Origin: DASQEH01 sp035633755
GTDB lineage: Bacteria > Actinomycetota > Actinomycetes > Propionibacteriales > Nocardioidaceae
NCBI GenBank assembly: GCA_035633755.1
Contig: DASQEH010000080.1
Coordinates: forward strand, 1 to 64,000
Length of the DNA: 64,000 nucleotides
Direction of reading: 5' to 3'
Shown here piece after piece: positions 7,760-16,564 of the stretch (positions within the stretch are counted from its first letter, which is position 1; the number at the start of each line of letters is the position of its first letter). Both the position numbers and the translations under genes were made by a program. Below the pieces are notes generated by a model. It was not told the origin of the DNA, made no database searches, and saw only the letters and a list, made by a program, of their open reading frames with translations.

Positions 7760-9001
7760 GTGACCTTCGAACGCATGTGGCGAGAGCTCCTCCCCATCGG
7801 CCGGGTTGCAGGGACTGGCGGCTACCGGCGGGCCCCGTTCACGGCCGCCGAGCGGGAGTGCGCGGCGTGGTACACCGAGGAGGCTGCTCGTCGAGACCTC
7901 GACGTCGAGGTGGACGGCCAAGGCAACACCGTCGCTTGGTGGCGTCCCGTGCCGGGCGACGGGAACGAGTCGCAGCCGGCCTCCCCGCCCCGAGCCTCCC
8001 CGCCAGGGGCGGTCCTGGTGGGGTCCCACCTGGACTCGGTCGTCGACGGAGGCGCCTATGACGGCCCGCTCGGCGTGGTCTCGGCGTTCGCAGCGATCGA
8101 TCGCCTCCGCGCCGGTGGGGTGGTGCCGTCGCGACCGATCGGGGTCGCGATGTTCGTCGAGGAGGAGGGCTCGAGGTTCGGCGTCGCCTGCCTGGGGTCG
8201 CGGCTGGCCACCGGCAGCATGCGGCGGGAACGAGCCACGGAGCTCCGCGACGGCGACGGCGTCTTCCTGCTCGACGCCATGGCAGCGGCTGGCCTCGAAC
8301 CCGATCTCGGTCCGTCGTCGCTGCTGACCGGCGTCGGCTGCTTCGTGGAGCTCCACGTCGAGCAGGGCCGGGACCTCGTCGACCGGGGCCGGTCCGTCGC
8401 GGTGGCGTCATCGAGCTGGGCGCACGGGCGCTGGCGCTTCGACTTCGATGGTGAGCCGAACCATGCCGGGGCGACCCGCATGCAGGACCGCCATGACCCG
8501 ATGCTCACCTATGCGATGACCGCCCTGGCTGCCAACAAGCAGGCGCGGCTGATCGACGCACGTGCCACCTTCGGACGGGTGAGCGTCGAACCCAACGCCA
8601 CCAATGCGATACCCCAGCGTGTGCGGGGCTGGTTGGACGCCAGGTCGCCGGACGCTGAGGGGCTCGGCCGGCTGGTCGAGTCCATCTCCGCCCAGGCGAG
8701 TGCGCGGGCCGACCGCGACGGCACATCGCTCACGGTGAGCGAGGAGTCCGCGTCGCCGGCGGTCGACTTCGATGCGGCCCTGGCATCGCGGATGGCCGGC
8801 ATCCTCGGCGACGCACCGGTGATCCCTACAGCCGCTGGGCACGACGCCGCCGTTCTCCAGCGGACGGGTCTTCCCTGCGGCATGCTGTTCGTCCGCAACC
8901 CCACAGGCGTGTCCCACTCCCCGGAGGAGTTCGCGGAGCCCGCCGACTGCCTGGACGGCGTCGACGCCCTGGCCAGCGTGCTCGAGGACCTCGCCACATG
9001 A
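7760..9001 (+). CDS. M20-family amidohydrolase of the hut cluster (AllC-like; candidate N-formylglutamate hydrolase)
   Basis: 413 residues of the zinc-dependent M20/M40 amidohydrolase family (allantoate amidohydrolase, N-carbamoyl amino acid hydrolase). Metal-site motifs are visible: GSHLDSV with His90 and Asp92, the bridging Asp101 in AYDGPLG, and the catalytic Glu pair in FVEEEGSRFG (about 133-141). GTG 7760 is preceded by CATATT-N6, which fits a leaderless promoter; ATG 7775 is the alternative start. The stop overlaps the hutF start in ATGA, so the two are translationally coupled. No HutG-type deformylase is visible, so hydrolysis of N-formyl-L-glutamate is the most plausible role, but this is inferred from context. 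Automatic annotation would probably call it allantoate amidohydrolase. Confidence 0.82.
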   Translation: MTFERMWRELLPIGRVAGTGGYRRAPFTAAERECAAWYTEEAARRDLDVEVDGQGNTVAWWRPVPGDGNESQPASPPRASPPGAVLVGSHLDSVVDGGAYDGPLGVVSAFAAIDRLRAGGVVPSRPIGVAMFVEEEGSRFGVACLGSRLATGSMRRERATELRDGDGVFLLDAMAAAGLEPDLGPSSLLTGVGCFVELHVEQGRDLVDRGRSVAVASSSWAHGRWRFDFDGEPNHAGATRMQDRHDPMLTYAMTALAANKQARLIDARATFGRVSVEPNATNAIPQRVRGWLDARSPDAEGLGRLVESISAQASARADRDGTSLTVSEESASPAVDFDAALASRMAGILGDAPVIPTAAGHDAAVLQRTGLPCGMLFVRNPTGVSHSPEEFAEPADCLDGVDALASVLEDLAT

Positions 9002-10320
9002 CGACGTACTGGTGCGAGCGCGCGTGGGTGGGGCCTGCAGAGCTGGTCGAGGGGCTCGTCGTCGAAGTGACAGGGACGCACATCGCCTCGACTCACCGCA
9101 GCCCGGCTGCGCCTGCGGGGGCCCGGCGACTCGCTGGACTGACGATCCCCGGGTTCGCGAACTGCCACAGCCATGCCTTTCACCGGGCGTTGCGGGGTCG
9201 CACCCAGGCAGCCTCGGGCGGGAGCTTCTGGACCTGGCGGGAGGCGATGTACGACGTCGCTGACCACCTGGACCCCGACACCTACCACGCGCTCGCACTC
9301 GCCACGTACGAAGAGATGGCACTGTCCGGCATCACGGCTGTCGGTGAGTTCCACTACCTGCACCATGGGCCGCAGGGCGCTCGGTACGACGAGCCGAACG
9401 TGATGGGTCAGGCTCTCATCGCGGCTGCTGGCTCCGCCGGCCTGCGGGTCGCGCTGCTGGACACCTGCTACCTGTCGTCGGGGTTCGGCTCACCGCCCGA
9501 GGGGACCCAGCGCCGGTTTGCTGATGCGAGCGCCGACGACTGGGTCAACCGAGTGGCCGACCTCAGCCGGGACTCTGACGAGAGCACCGTCGTCGTGGGC
9601 AGCGCCATCCACTCCGTGCGGGCGGTTCCGCGCACCGACCTGGCGACCGTGGCCGCGGCCCTCCCCACCGCACCGCTGCACGTCCACCTGTCCGAGCAGG
9701 TGGCCGAGAACGAGGACTGCCAGCACCACCACGGCTGCACTCCGACACAGCTGCTCGGTGACGCAGGTGTGCTGGGACCGCGCACCACCGCCGTCCACGC
9801 GACGCATCTGGAGCCCGACGACATCAGCCTGCTCGGGCGCGCCCGATGCTTCGCCGACCTGTGTCCCACGACCGAGCGCGACCTGGCCGACGGTGTCGGT
9901 CCCGCGCGGCTGCTGGCGCAGGCGGGCGCCGCCCTGACGTTGGGGACAGACAGCCACGCGGTCATCGACATGTTCGAGGAGATGCGGGCCGTCGAGCTCG
10001 ATGCCCGGCTGGTGTCGCAACGGCGCGGTCACTGGTCGTCGGACGACCTGCTGACCGCGGCCACCACGACCGGCCACGGATCGCTGGGATTCGGCGACGG
10101 TGGCCGCATCGCCGCCGGCGCCTGGGCTGACCTGGTCACCCTCGACACGAGCTCGCCGAGGACCGCGGGCACCGGAGCGGGCCCCGAGTCGGTGGTGTTC
10201 GCGGCAACCCCGGCAGACATCACGAGCGTCGTCGCCAGTGGCCGGCTGCTGCCGCGCGACCCTGACTCCGTCGGCCGGCGCCTGCGGGACGCGGTCGACG
10301 CGATCGGGAGCTCGCGGTGA
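8998..10320 (+). CDS. hutF: Formimidoylglutamate deiminase
   Basis: 440-residue amidohydrolase-superfamily enzyme converting N-formimino-L-glutamate to N-formyl-L-glutamate and ammonia. The metal motif appears as NCHSHAFHRALRG (His57, His59), followed by SFWTWREAMY, characteristic of HutF. A downstream GTDSHAVIDMFEEMR (about 317-331) holds the metal Asp and the substrate-binding acidic and Arg residues. Its ATG overlaps the stop of the M20 gene by 4 nt. hutI starts 28 nt downstream of the hutF stop. The five-step route ending in formate is implied by HutF, in place of a HutG/HutE one-step formiminoglutamase. Confidence 0.93.
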   Translation: MTTYWCERAWVGPAELVEGLVVEVTGTHIASTHRSPAAPAGARRLAGLTIPGFANCHSHAFHRALRGRTQAASGGSFWTWREAMYDVADHLDPDTYHALALATYEEMALSGITAVGEFHYLHHGPQGARYDEPNVMGQALIAAAGSAGLRVALLDTCYLSSGFGSPPEGTQRRFADASADDWVNRVADLSRDSDESTVVVGSAIHSVRAVPRTDLATVAAALPTAPLHVHLSEQVAENEDCQHHHGCTPTQLLGDAGVLGPRTTAVHATHLEPDDISLLGRARCFADLCPTTERDLADGVGPARLLAQAGAALTLGTDSHAVIDMFEEMRAVELDARLVSQRRGHWSSDDLLTAATTTGHGSLGFGDGGRIAAGAWADLVTLDTSSPRTAGTGAGPESVVFAATPADITSVVASGRLLPRDPDSVGRRLRDAVDAIGSSR

Positions 10321-10348
10321 TGGTCGTGATGCGACGCGTGGAGCTTCC

Positions 10349-11521
10349 GTGACGTCGGTGCTCTTCGACAACATCGGGGAGCTGACCACCAACGACTCCT
10401 CCTCGGGGGACGGGTCGGTGCTCGGCTTGCTGAACGCGGCGGCACTGCTCGTGGACCACGGTTGCGTGGCGTGGGTAGGTCCGCGCCGATCCGCACCGGC
10501 AGCCGATCAGGTCGTCGACGTTCAGGGAGCCGCCGTGATCCCCGGATTCGTGGACAGCCATGCCCACCTGGTGTTCGCCGGGGACCGGGCGGCCGAGTTC
10601 GCGGCGCGGATGCAAGGCAAGCCCTACTCGGCCGGCGGGATCATCTCGACGGTCACAGCGACCCGCTCGGCCTCCGACGACGCGTTGATGGCGAATGTGG
10701 CCCGGCTGGTCGGCGAGATGCGGCGGCAGGGTACGACGACTGTCGAGGTCAAGAGCGGCTACGGGCTCACCGTCGCAGACGAGACCCGTTCCGTTGCGAT
10801 CGCCCAGCGCTTCACCCCTGAGGTGACCTTCCTCGGCGCGCACGTCGTAGCTCCGGAGTTCACCGGCGATCCGGCTGCCTACGTCGACCTCGTGGCAGGC
10901 CCCATGCTCGAGGCGGCTGCTCCCTACGCCCGATGGATCGACGTGTTCTGCGAGCAGGGCGCCTTCGGCGCCGACCAGGCGCGCACGATCCTGCGAGCCG
11001 GAGTCGCCGCGGGCCTTCAGCCCCGGGTCCACGCCAACCAGCTGGGCCCCGGTCCTGGCGTGCGGGTTGCCTGTGACATGGGCGCCGCCTCGGCCGATCA
11101 CTGCACCCACCTCAGCCCGTCCGACGTCGGTGACCTTCGCGACGCCGGAGTGGTCGCCACCTTGCTGCCGGGGGTGGAGTTCTCGACCCGCTCGCCCTAT
11201 CCCGATGCACGGGCCTTGCTGGCGGCCGGTGTGCCGGTTGCGTTGGCGACCGACTGCAACCCCGGGTCCTGCTACACGTCGTCCATGCCCCTGTGCATCG
11301 CGCTGGCCGTGCGAGAGATGCACATGTCGCCCGCCGAAGCCCTCTGGTCAGCCACCGCCGGCGGTGCCGCAGCGCTGCGCCGCTCCGACGTCGGACATCT
11401 AGGGCCCGGTGCCCGCGCCGACCTCGCCGTGCTCGCTGCCCCGTCGTACCTGCATCTGGCCTACCGGCCCGGGGTACCTCTCGTGTCTGCCGTCTACGCC
11501 GCCGGTCGGCGGGTGGCCTGA
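10349..11521 (+). CDS. hutI: Imidazolonepropionase
   Basis: 390 residues; opens the imidazolone ring of 4-imidazolone-5-propionate to give N-formimino-L-glutamate. The amidohydrolase metal motif is in VIPGFVDSHAHLVFAGDR (His71, His73), followed by YSAGGIIST, the family's substrate loop. VKSGYGL, HANQLGPGPG and ATDCNPGSCYTSSMPL contribute further metal and active-site residues. I place the start at GTG 10349 because the frame stays open upstream into hutF but homology begins here, 28 nt after the hutF stop. Last gene of the + strand hut block; a GC-rich stem lies over its stop. Confidence 0.92.
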   Translation: MTSVLFDNIGELTTNDSSSGDGSVLGLLNAAALLVDHGCVAWVGPRRSAPAADQVVDVQGAAVIPGFVDSHAHLVFAGDRAAEFAARMQGKPYSAGGIISTVTATRSASDDALMANVARLVGEMRRQGTTTVEVKSGYGLTVADETRSVAIAQRFTPEVTFLGAHVVAPEFTGDPAAYVDLVAGPMLEAAAPYARWIDVFCEQGAFGADQARTILRAGVAAGLQPRVHANQLGPGPGVRVACDMGAASADHCTHLSPSDVGDLRDAGVVATLLPGVEFSTRSPYPDARALLAAGVPVALATDCNPGSCYTSSMPLCIALAVREMHMSPAEALWSATAGGAAALRRSDVGHLGPGARADLAVLAAPSYLHLAYRPGVPLVSAVYAAGRRVA

Positions 11522-11538
11522 GGTGCGGCGCCGACCTC
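11520..11538. terminator. GC-rich hairpin between convergent hutI and the MMPL gene
   Basis: GAGGT and ACCTC enclose the palindrome CGGCGCCG with one bulged G, directly at the hutI stop and 16 bp before the MMPL stop. There is no T-run. It may act as a bidirectional terminator, as is common in high-GC genomes. Confidence 0.35.
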
Positions 11539-11553
11539 GTCGAACCTGATGGG

Positions 11554-13680
11554 TCAGTGCGTTGACTGGTGCGACCCTTGCGAGGCGCTGGACGAGCTCT
11601 CGCGGATGCTCTCCACGTCGATGTCGGGCTTGTGGCCCAGCTGGCTCGGCCACCACATGCGCCGACCGAAGTCGAGGTTCATGGCGGTGACGAGCACCGA
11701 GCGAACGATGATCGTGTCGAGGAGTACGCCCAGCGCTACCGCGACACCGATCTCGGCGAACGCAACCAGGGGCAGGGTTGCCAGGACTGCGAAGGTTCCG
11801 GCCAGCACCACACCGGCGGACGTGATCACGCCACCGGTTGCCGCCAGGGCCACCAGCGCTCCCCGCCTCGTCCCGTACGTGAGCGCCTCTTCGCGTACCC
11901 GGGTCATCAGGAAGATGTTGTAGTCGATGCCGAGCGCCACCAGGAACACGAAGACGAACAGCGGGAGCGAGCTGTCCGCCCCCCCGAACCCGAGGATGTA
12001 GTCGAAGATCAGTGCGCTGATCCCGAGCGCTGCCCCGAACGACAGGACCACGGTGGCGATCAGCAGCAGGGGCGCGACGATGGCTCTCAGCAGCACCGCC
12101 AGGATCAGGAAGACCACGACCAAGATGATGGGGATGATCAGGTTCTCGTCGGCCTGGGCAGCTCGCTGCACGTCAAGCTGGATCGCCGTCGTGCCCGTCA
12201 CCAGGGCGTCCGCTTCCGGCAGGGCCTGCAGCGAGTCGCGGAGCCGGTCGATGGTGTCGTAGGCCTCGGGGCTGTCGGGGGCGTCCGACAGCGTCGCCTG
12301 GACGAAGACCACGCCGTCGCTGTCGGCGGTCGGTGCTGCCGCGGCAACGCCGTCGGTCGCTGTCACCGCCTGCGTCACCTGCTCGGCGGCGTCGGCGTTG
12401 GCCACGATGGACACCGGATCGCTGGCGCCCGCGTCGAAGTGCCGTGACAGCACCTCCTCACCGGTGACGGAGTCAACGGTGGTGGTGTACTGCTCCTCGG
12501 TCGTCAGACCCGTGGCGTCGAGCTTGACGAGCCCGATGCAGGCGACGGCGAGGATCACCGATGTCGTCACCCATACCGCACGAGGTCGCTGGGCGATCCG
12601 CGTGCCTACGCGCGCCCACATACCCGTGGCGGTGGGCTCCGGGCTCCCTAGCTGCGGCTTGTAGGGCCAGAAGATCCAGCGACCGCAGATCACGAGCAGC
12701 GCGGGCAGCAGGGTGATCATGACGAGCAACCCGACGGCCACGCCGATGGCTGCGACTGGGCCAAGGCCCTGGGTGGAGTTGGTCTCGGCGAACACCAGGC
12801 AGAGCATTCCGGCGATCACCGTGCCGGCACTGGCCAAGATGGCAGGTCCGGCGCGGTGCAGCGCGACCGCCATGGCCGCATGGCGGTCGGAGTGGCGGCG
12901 CAGCTCCTCGCGGTAGCGCGCCACCAACAGCAAGGCATAGTCGGTGCCCGCCCCGAAGACGAGGACGGTCAGGATTCCGGCGCTCTGGGCGTTGACGACC
13001 AGCCCGCGGTGCTCAGCCAGCAGGTAGATCACCGCTTGGGCGACCATCAAGGCGAAGCCTGCCGACACGACCGGCAGCAGCCACAGCACGGGGCTCCGGT
13101 AGGTGACAAGCAAGATGATGATGACCACCGTGATGGTGGAGAACAGCAGTGTCCCGTCGATGCCTTCGAACGCCTTGCCGGAGTCGGCAGCCATACCGCC
13201 CGGGCCGGTGATGTAGGCGGTAAGCCCGTCGTCGCCCGCGTTGGCCGTCGCACGCATCTCGTCGACGATGTCGACGGCCTTCTCCCAGCCGTTCGGGCCA
13301 AGGTTGAGCGGGACGACCGTTTGCAGGGCCTGGCCGTCCTCAGACGGGATCGGCCCCTGGACCTCGCGCTCGACGCCTTCGAGATCGGCGAAGGCGCGCG
13401 CGTCCTCGGTCGCCTTCGCGACGTCGGCGTCGGTCAGCCCTTCGGGTCGCTCATAGACGACGACAGTGGGGAGCTCGTTGGGATCCTGGAACACCTCAAG
13501 CTTCGTGAGCGCGCGAGTCGACTCCGCGTCCCCTGGAAGCCACGAGATTGCATCGTTCTGCTGAGCGCCAGTCAGCTTCTGGGCGAGCGGAGCCGAGAGG
13601 GCCACCACGGCGATCCAGAAGACGAGTGCTATCCATTTCGTCGTCTTGCTGGTGAGCAGTCCGGCGACCGAGCGGTTCAT
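11554..13680 (-). CDS. MMPL/RND-family transporter
   Basis: 708-residue inner-membrane transporter with the MMPL layout. One N-terminal helix (WIALVFWIAVVALSAPLA) is followed by an extracytoplasmic loop to about residue 170, five helices, a central cytoplasmic stretch near 345-365, a second N-terminal-type helix, a second loop (about 385-530) and five more helices. VLVFGAGTDYALLLVARYREEL and FLVALGIDYNIFLMTRVREEA are the paired TM4/TM10 motifs whose Asp-Tyr residues carry the proton relay in this family. Related proteins export lipids, siderophores or drugs. ATG 13680 has GGAGGG 6 nt upstream. Divergent from a MarR-type regulator, which suggests drug- or lipid-responsive control. Confidence 0.92.
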   Translation of the reverse strand: MNRSVAGLLTSKTTKWIALVFWIAVVALSAPLAQKLTGAQQNDAISWLPGDAESTRALTKLEVFQDPNELPTVVVYERPEGLTDADVAKATEDARAFADLEGVEREVQGPIPSEDGQALQTVVPLNLGPNGWEKAVDIVDEMRATANAGDDGLTAYITGPGGMAADSGKAFEGIDGTLLFSTITVVIIILLVTYRSPVLWLLPVVSAGFALMVAQAVIYLLAEHRGLVVNAQSAGILTVLVFGAGTDYALLLVARYREELRRHSDRHAAMAVALHRAGPAILASAGTVIAGMLCLVFAETNSTQGLGPVAAIGVAVGLLVMITLLPALLVICGRWIFWPYKPQLGSPEPTATGMWARVGTRIAQRPRAVWVTTSVILAVACIGLVKLDATGLTTEEQYTTTVDSVTGEEVLSRHFDAGASDPVSIVANADAAEQVTQAVTATDGVAAAAPTADSDGVVFVQATLSDAPDSPEAYDTIDRLRDSLQALPEADALVTGTTAIQLDVQRAAQADENLIIPIILVVVFLILAVLLRAIVAPLLLIATVVLSFGAALGISALIFDYILGFGGADSSLPLFVFVFLVALGIDYNIFLMTRVREEALTYGTRRGALVALAATGGVITSAGVVLAGTFAVLATLPLVAFAEIGVAVALGVLLDTIIVRSVLVTAMNLDFGRRMWWPSQLGHKPDIDVESIRESSSSASQGSHQSTH

Positions 13681-13729
13681 GCGTACCCTCCGAATTGATG
13701 TCCGCCAGCGAAGGTACCGACCTGCCCTG

Positions 13730-13758
13730 GACTAGTCAATCCAGTTAATAGTTAACTA
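13730..13758. promoter_or_regulatory. Paired palindromes in the MMPL/MarR divergent promoter region
   Basis: GACTAGTC (13730-13737) and TAGTTAACTA (13749-13758) are perfect palindromes 11 bp apart, in an AT-rich patch that stands out from the surrounding sequence. MarR proteins bind such short palindromes, so this is the likely operator through which the adjacent MarR-type protein controls MMPL and itself. Confidence 0.55.
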
Positions 13759-13823
13759 CGTAAACTCTTGGTGCTGGGCACAGCCTTTCTCGTGACAGCC
13801 TGATGAACGGAGGTGAGCGGCCC

Positions 13824-14750
13824 ATGACCACGTCCGGCTCTCCTTCTCCCGAGCTCTCGCAGTTCACCGGGTATCTGCTGCGTCGCGCCTTCGTCAAGGC
13901 GACGGGAGTGGCCAAAGCGTGCATGCCCGACGCCCATGTCCGGCAGGTGGCCCTTATGACCATCCTTGCCGAGCACGGCGCGGTGTCGCAGAGCAAGGTG
14001 ACCGATCTCACCGGCGTGAATCGCAGCCTCATGGTGAAGCTGGTGGATGAGCTGGAGACGGCAGGCTGGGTGGCGCGCGAGCGCAACCCGGAGGACCGTC
14101 GGTCGTATGCCTTGCGCCTTACCGCCGCAGGGTCGCGTTCTCTGCAGGAGATGCACACTGAGCTCGACCGGGCTGAGGCAGAGTTGACACAAGTGCTGAC
14201 TCCCGCGGAGGTGCACCGGCTGAAGCTTCAGCTGCGGAGACTGCTCGCCGAGGACAGTGCGCTCTCGGTGCAGTCCCTCACCGAGCGGTCGGGGTACCTC
14301 ATCGCCCATGCGCACCGACTGCTGCGGGACTGGGCGCTGACCGGGCTCGACCACCTCGCGCTGCATCCGCGTGAGTTCGGGGTGCTGGCGACGCTCGGCC
14401 AGGAGGAACCGTGCTCCCAAAGCCACCTCGCGGCCCTGCTCGGCGTCTCGCCGCCGGCCATGCTCGGCTTCGTCGACGCGCTCGAGGAGAGGGGCTTGGT
14501 GTCGCGCGTGCGCAAGGCTTCGGACCGCCGTGCGTACGACGTGACGTTGACCACGGCCGGGCGCTCCAGCCTCCAGGCCGCGCAGCGAGCAGCCGTCCAC
14601 GTCCAGGGCCGAGTGGTGGCCCGGCTCGGTGAGCGCGGCGATCTCGAGCTGCGGCGGTTGCTCATGAAGCTGCTGGCCTCGGACCTGGCACCGCCGGGTC
14701 ACCGGCACCCGATGACCGTCGCTGGCGCGCCGAGCGCCGATCCTCGCTAG
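13824..14750 (+). CDS. Double-domain MarR-family transcriptional regulator
   Basis: 308 residues containing two complete MarR winged-helix units in one chain. In unit 1 the recognition helix is near VNRSLMVKLVDELETAGWV and the wing is EDRRSYALRLTAAG (about 90-103). In unit 2 they are SPPAMLGFVDALEERGLV and SDRRAYDVTLTTAG (about 233-246). MarR proteins are normally one unit of about 150 residues acting as dimers, so this chain may be a covalent pseudo-dimer. Start: GGAGGTGA at 13809-13816 sits 7 nt before ATG 13824, so the upstream in-frame ATG 13803 is rejected. Its target is probably the divergent MMPL gene. The stop shares 4 bp with the convergent MEDS gene. Confidence 0.88.
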   Translation: MTTSGSPSPELSQFTGYLLRRAFVKATGVAKACMPDAHVRQVALMTILAEHGAVSQSKVTDLTGVNRSLMVKLVDELETAGWVARERNPEDRRSYALRLTAAGSRSLQEMHTELDRAEAELTQVLTPAEVHRLKLQLRRLLAEDSALSVQSLTERSGYLIAHAHRLLRDWALTGLDHLALHPREFGVLATLGQEEPCSQSHLAALLGVSPPAMLGFVDALEERGLVSRVRKASDRRAYDVTLTTAGRSSLQAAQRAAVHVQGRVVARLGERGDLELRRLLMKLLASDLAPPGHRHPMTVAGAPSADPR

Positions 14751-14757
14751 CGCGAGG
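14742..14757. terminator. Hairpin spanning the shared stop codons of two convergent genes
   Basis: CCTCGC and GCGAGG flank the loop TAGC, forming a perfect 6-bp stem. CTAG at 14747-14750 supplies the TAG stops of both genes. No T-run; possible bidirectional terminator. Confidence 0.35.
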
Positions 14758-15748
14758 CTCGGATGCGGATGCGACTCCCGGACGAGTGGGGAGCCCCGTC
14801 GTGCACCGACACGCTGACCTGCGAGGACACCTTCTCGGCGAACCACAGCATCCGCAGCCGTGAGTCGAGCGGCAGTGACAACGGTGACAGTGCCGCCAGT
14901 GGTCGAGGTGTGTACACCTCGCACACCATCGCCCCGCTCTGGCGCCACAGGTGCACTCGGGTGAGCGGCAGCCGAGGCCAGTCCTCGACAGAGGCGGGGT
15001 ACTGCACCGTTTGGTCGTAGCCGGTCTCCCAGCTGGTGGTCACAGCTTCGTTCACCACGAGCGTCAGGTCGTCGACGACGTCGCCCCGCAGTCCCGAGCT
15101 GGCGGCCTGGCTCTCCAGCCATTGCTTCACCGCGATGTTGGCGTACGGCCCGAAACCCACCACCTGGTCGGGAGCGCCGAGCTCGTCGGAATCGGCGAGC
15201 TCGTACGGCGGGAACAGCTCGTCGTACGGCCGGAAGTCCGGGTTGGGGCAGTCGACCCCGTCGACGATGAGCACGGGATGGCTGACCCGAGCGGTATGGA
15301 GGTGGGACTCCGTGCTGGCGACCGCGTCGAACATGCACACCAGGTCGACAGCGCGGGCGGCGAGATCCGTCGCGAGCTGACGCTCGCAGTGGTACCAGTA
15401 CGCCTCGTCGCTGTCCTTGCTGGCCAAAGGCGACTGCGTCAGCATCGCCAGCGGCTCGTGAGCGACCATGTCGGCGCCGCCGCCCAGACAGGTTGCGATG
15501 ATCGCTGGTGCCGACCGAGTGGACAGCCAGGCCTGCGGGCGGAAGTCCACGTCGGAGGCGTTGGATCCGAGCCGCTCGGCCGAGGCGCTCTCGACCTCGG
15601 AGTCGAGCAGGGCAATCATGTGCCGCCCGCGCGACCACGCTTCGCGGGTCCTGTCGACGACCTGCTCGACGACGTCGTCGGTCGAGGAGTAGAAGGCTCC
15701 CCGATGCACGAACGACGAGGCGCCCGAACCCGGCTCGATGAAACTCAT
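14747..15748 (-). CDS. MEDS-domain protein with C-terminal histidine-kinase-like ATPase
   Basis: 333 residues. About 12-170 resembles the MEDS/DcmR sensory domain: it opens with HRGAFYSSTDDVVEQVVDR, then has HMIALLDSE and a hydrophobic core ending DLVCMFDA. About 195-325 resembles a GHKL ATPase with a degenerate N-box, LTLVVNEAVTTSWETG. No phosphoacceptor His or membrane helix is seen. In actinobacteria this combination is annotated as an anti-sigma or RsbA-like regulator, which fits a cytosolic switch that binds a partner rather than a classical sensor kinase. It lies 72 bp downstream of the GAF-ANTAR gene on the same strand, and the two probably act together. Confidence 0.75.
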   Translation of the reverse strand: MSFIEPGSGASSFVHRGAFYSSTDDVVEQVVDRTREAWSRGRHMIALLDSEVESASAERLGSNASDVDFRPQAWLSTRSAPAIIATCLGGGADMVAHEPLAMLTQSPLASKDSDEAYWYHCERQLATDLAARAVDLVCMFDAVASTESHLHTARVSHPVLIVDGVDCPNPDFRPYDELFPPYELADSDELGAPDQVVGFGPYANIAVKQWLESQAASSGLRGDVVDDLTLVVNEAVTTSWETGYDQTVQYPASVEDWPRLPLTRVHLWRQSGAMVCEVYTPRPLAALSPLSLPLDSRLRMLWFAEKVSSQVSVSVHDGAPHSSGSRIRIRASR

Positions 15749-15820
15749 TCCCCCACCTCTGTCTTGCTTGAGCGGCGACCGAGGGCTTCACGTCGAAGTC
15801 TCCCCCAAGGCTTCACCTCG

Positions 15821-16564
15821 TCACCGCCGAAGGCCGCTGGGGTCACGGCCGGTCGTACTGACCATCTCGGCGATCTCGCTGAGCTTGCGGTTGCTGTCCT
15901 GCGAGGCCTTCACCAGCAAGCCGAACGCGGCGTCGGCGCTGATCGAGTGCCGCTCCATGAGGATCCCCTTGGCCTGCCCGATCATGTCCCGCGTACTCAG
16001 CGCGGCCTTGAGCTGCTGGGCGTTGCGGGCGGCCACCAGCGCGATCGCGGCATGAGCAGCGATCAGGCGTCCCAACGCCACGGATGCGTCGCTGAACGCG
16101 TGGCGCTTCGTGGCGTACAAGTTGAGTGCCCCGACGGTGCCTGAATGGACGAAGAGGTGGAACGAGGCCATCGAGTGCACGCCCAACTCGGCGGCACGTG
16201 GCCCGAACTGTGGCCATCGGTCGTCGTTGGAGATGTCGTCGCTGACCATGGTGCTCTGGCTGTGCAGCGCGCTCAGGCAAGGCCCTTCTCGCATCGAGTA
16301 CTGCATCTCGTCCACGGCGTCGACGAGTGAGTCGGTGGCGACCGGCGTGCGAGGCCGGCGGGCCTTGTCGAACGTGGTGATCCCAGCGTGCTCGGCTCCC
16401 GGCACATTGCTTTTCGTCACGATGACGACGGCTTGCATGGTCGTGTCGAGGTCGGGCTCAGCCTGAAGCAAGCGCGCTGTCGCGCTCAACATCTCCGCCA
16501 GCCCGGGGTTCCCGGACCGCCGCTCTCTACCGCGAGGAAGCGCAGAAGGCTCACCTGTCTGCAT
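15821..16564 (-). CDS. GAF and ANTAR domain-containing RNA-binding regulator
   Basis: 247 residues: a GAF sensor domain at about 35-180 (VVIVTKSNVPGAEHAGITTF, SMREGPCLSALHSQ, FHLFVHSGTVGALNLYA) followed by an ANTAR three-helix domain at about 190-235 with DMIGQAKGILMERHSISADAAF. ANTAR domains bind paired hexaloop RNA hairpins and act as antiterminators; the GAF part would sense a small ligand or redox state. Start: AGGAG lies 5 nt before ATG 16564, preferred over GTG 16570, which overlaps it. First gene of a probable operon with the MEDS/HATPase gene. Confidence 0.85.
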   Translation of the reverse strand: MQTGEPSALPRGRERRSGNPGLAEMLSATARLLQAEPDLDTTMQAVVIVTKSNVPGAEHAGITTFDKARRPRTPVATDSLVDAVDEMQYSMREGPCLSALHSQSTMVSDDISNDDRWPQFGPRAAELGVHSMASFHLFVHSGTVGALNLYATKRHAFSDASVALGRLIAAHAAIALVAARNAQQLKAALSTRDMIGQAKGILMERHSISADAAFGLLVKASQDSNRKLSEIAEMVSTTGRDPSGLRR

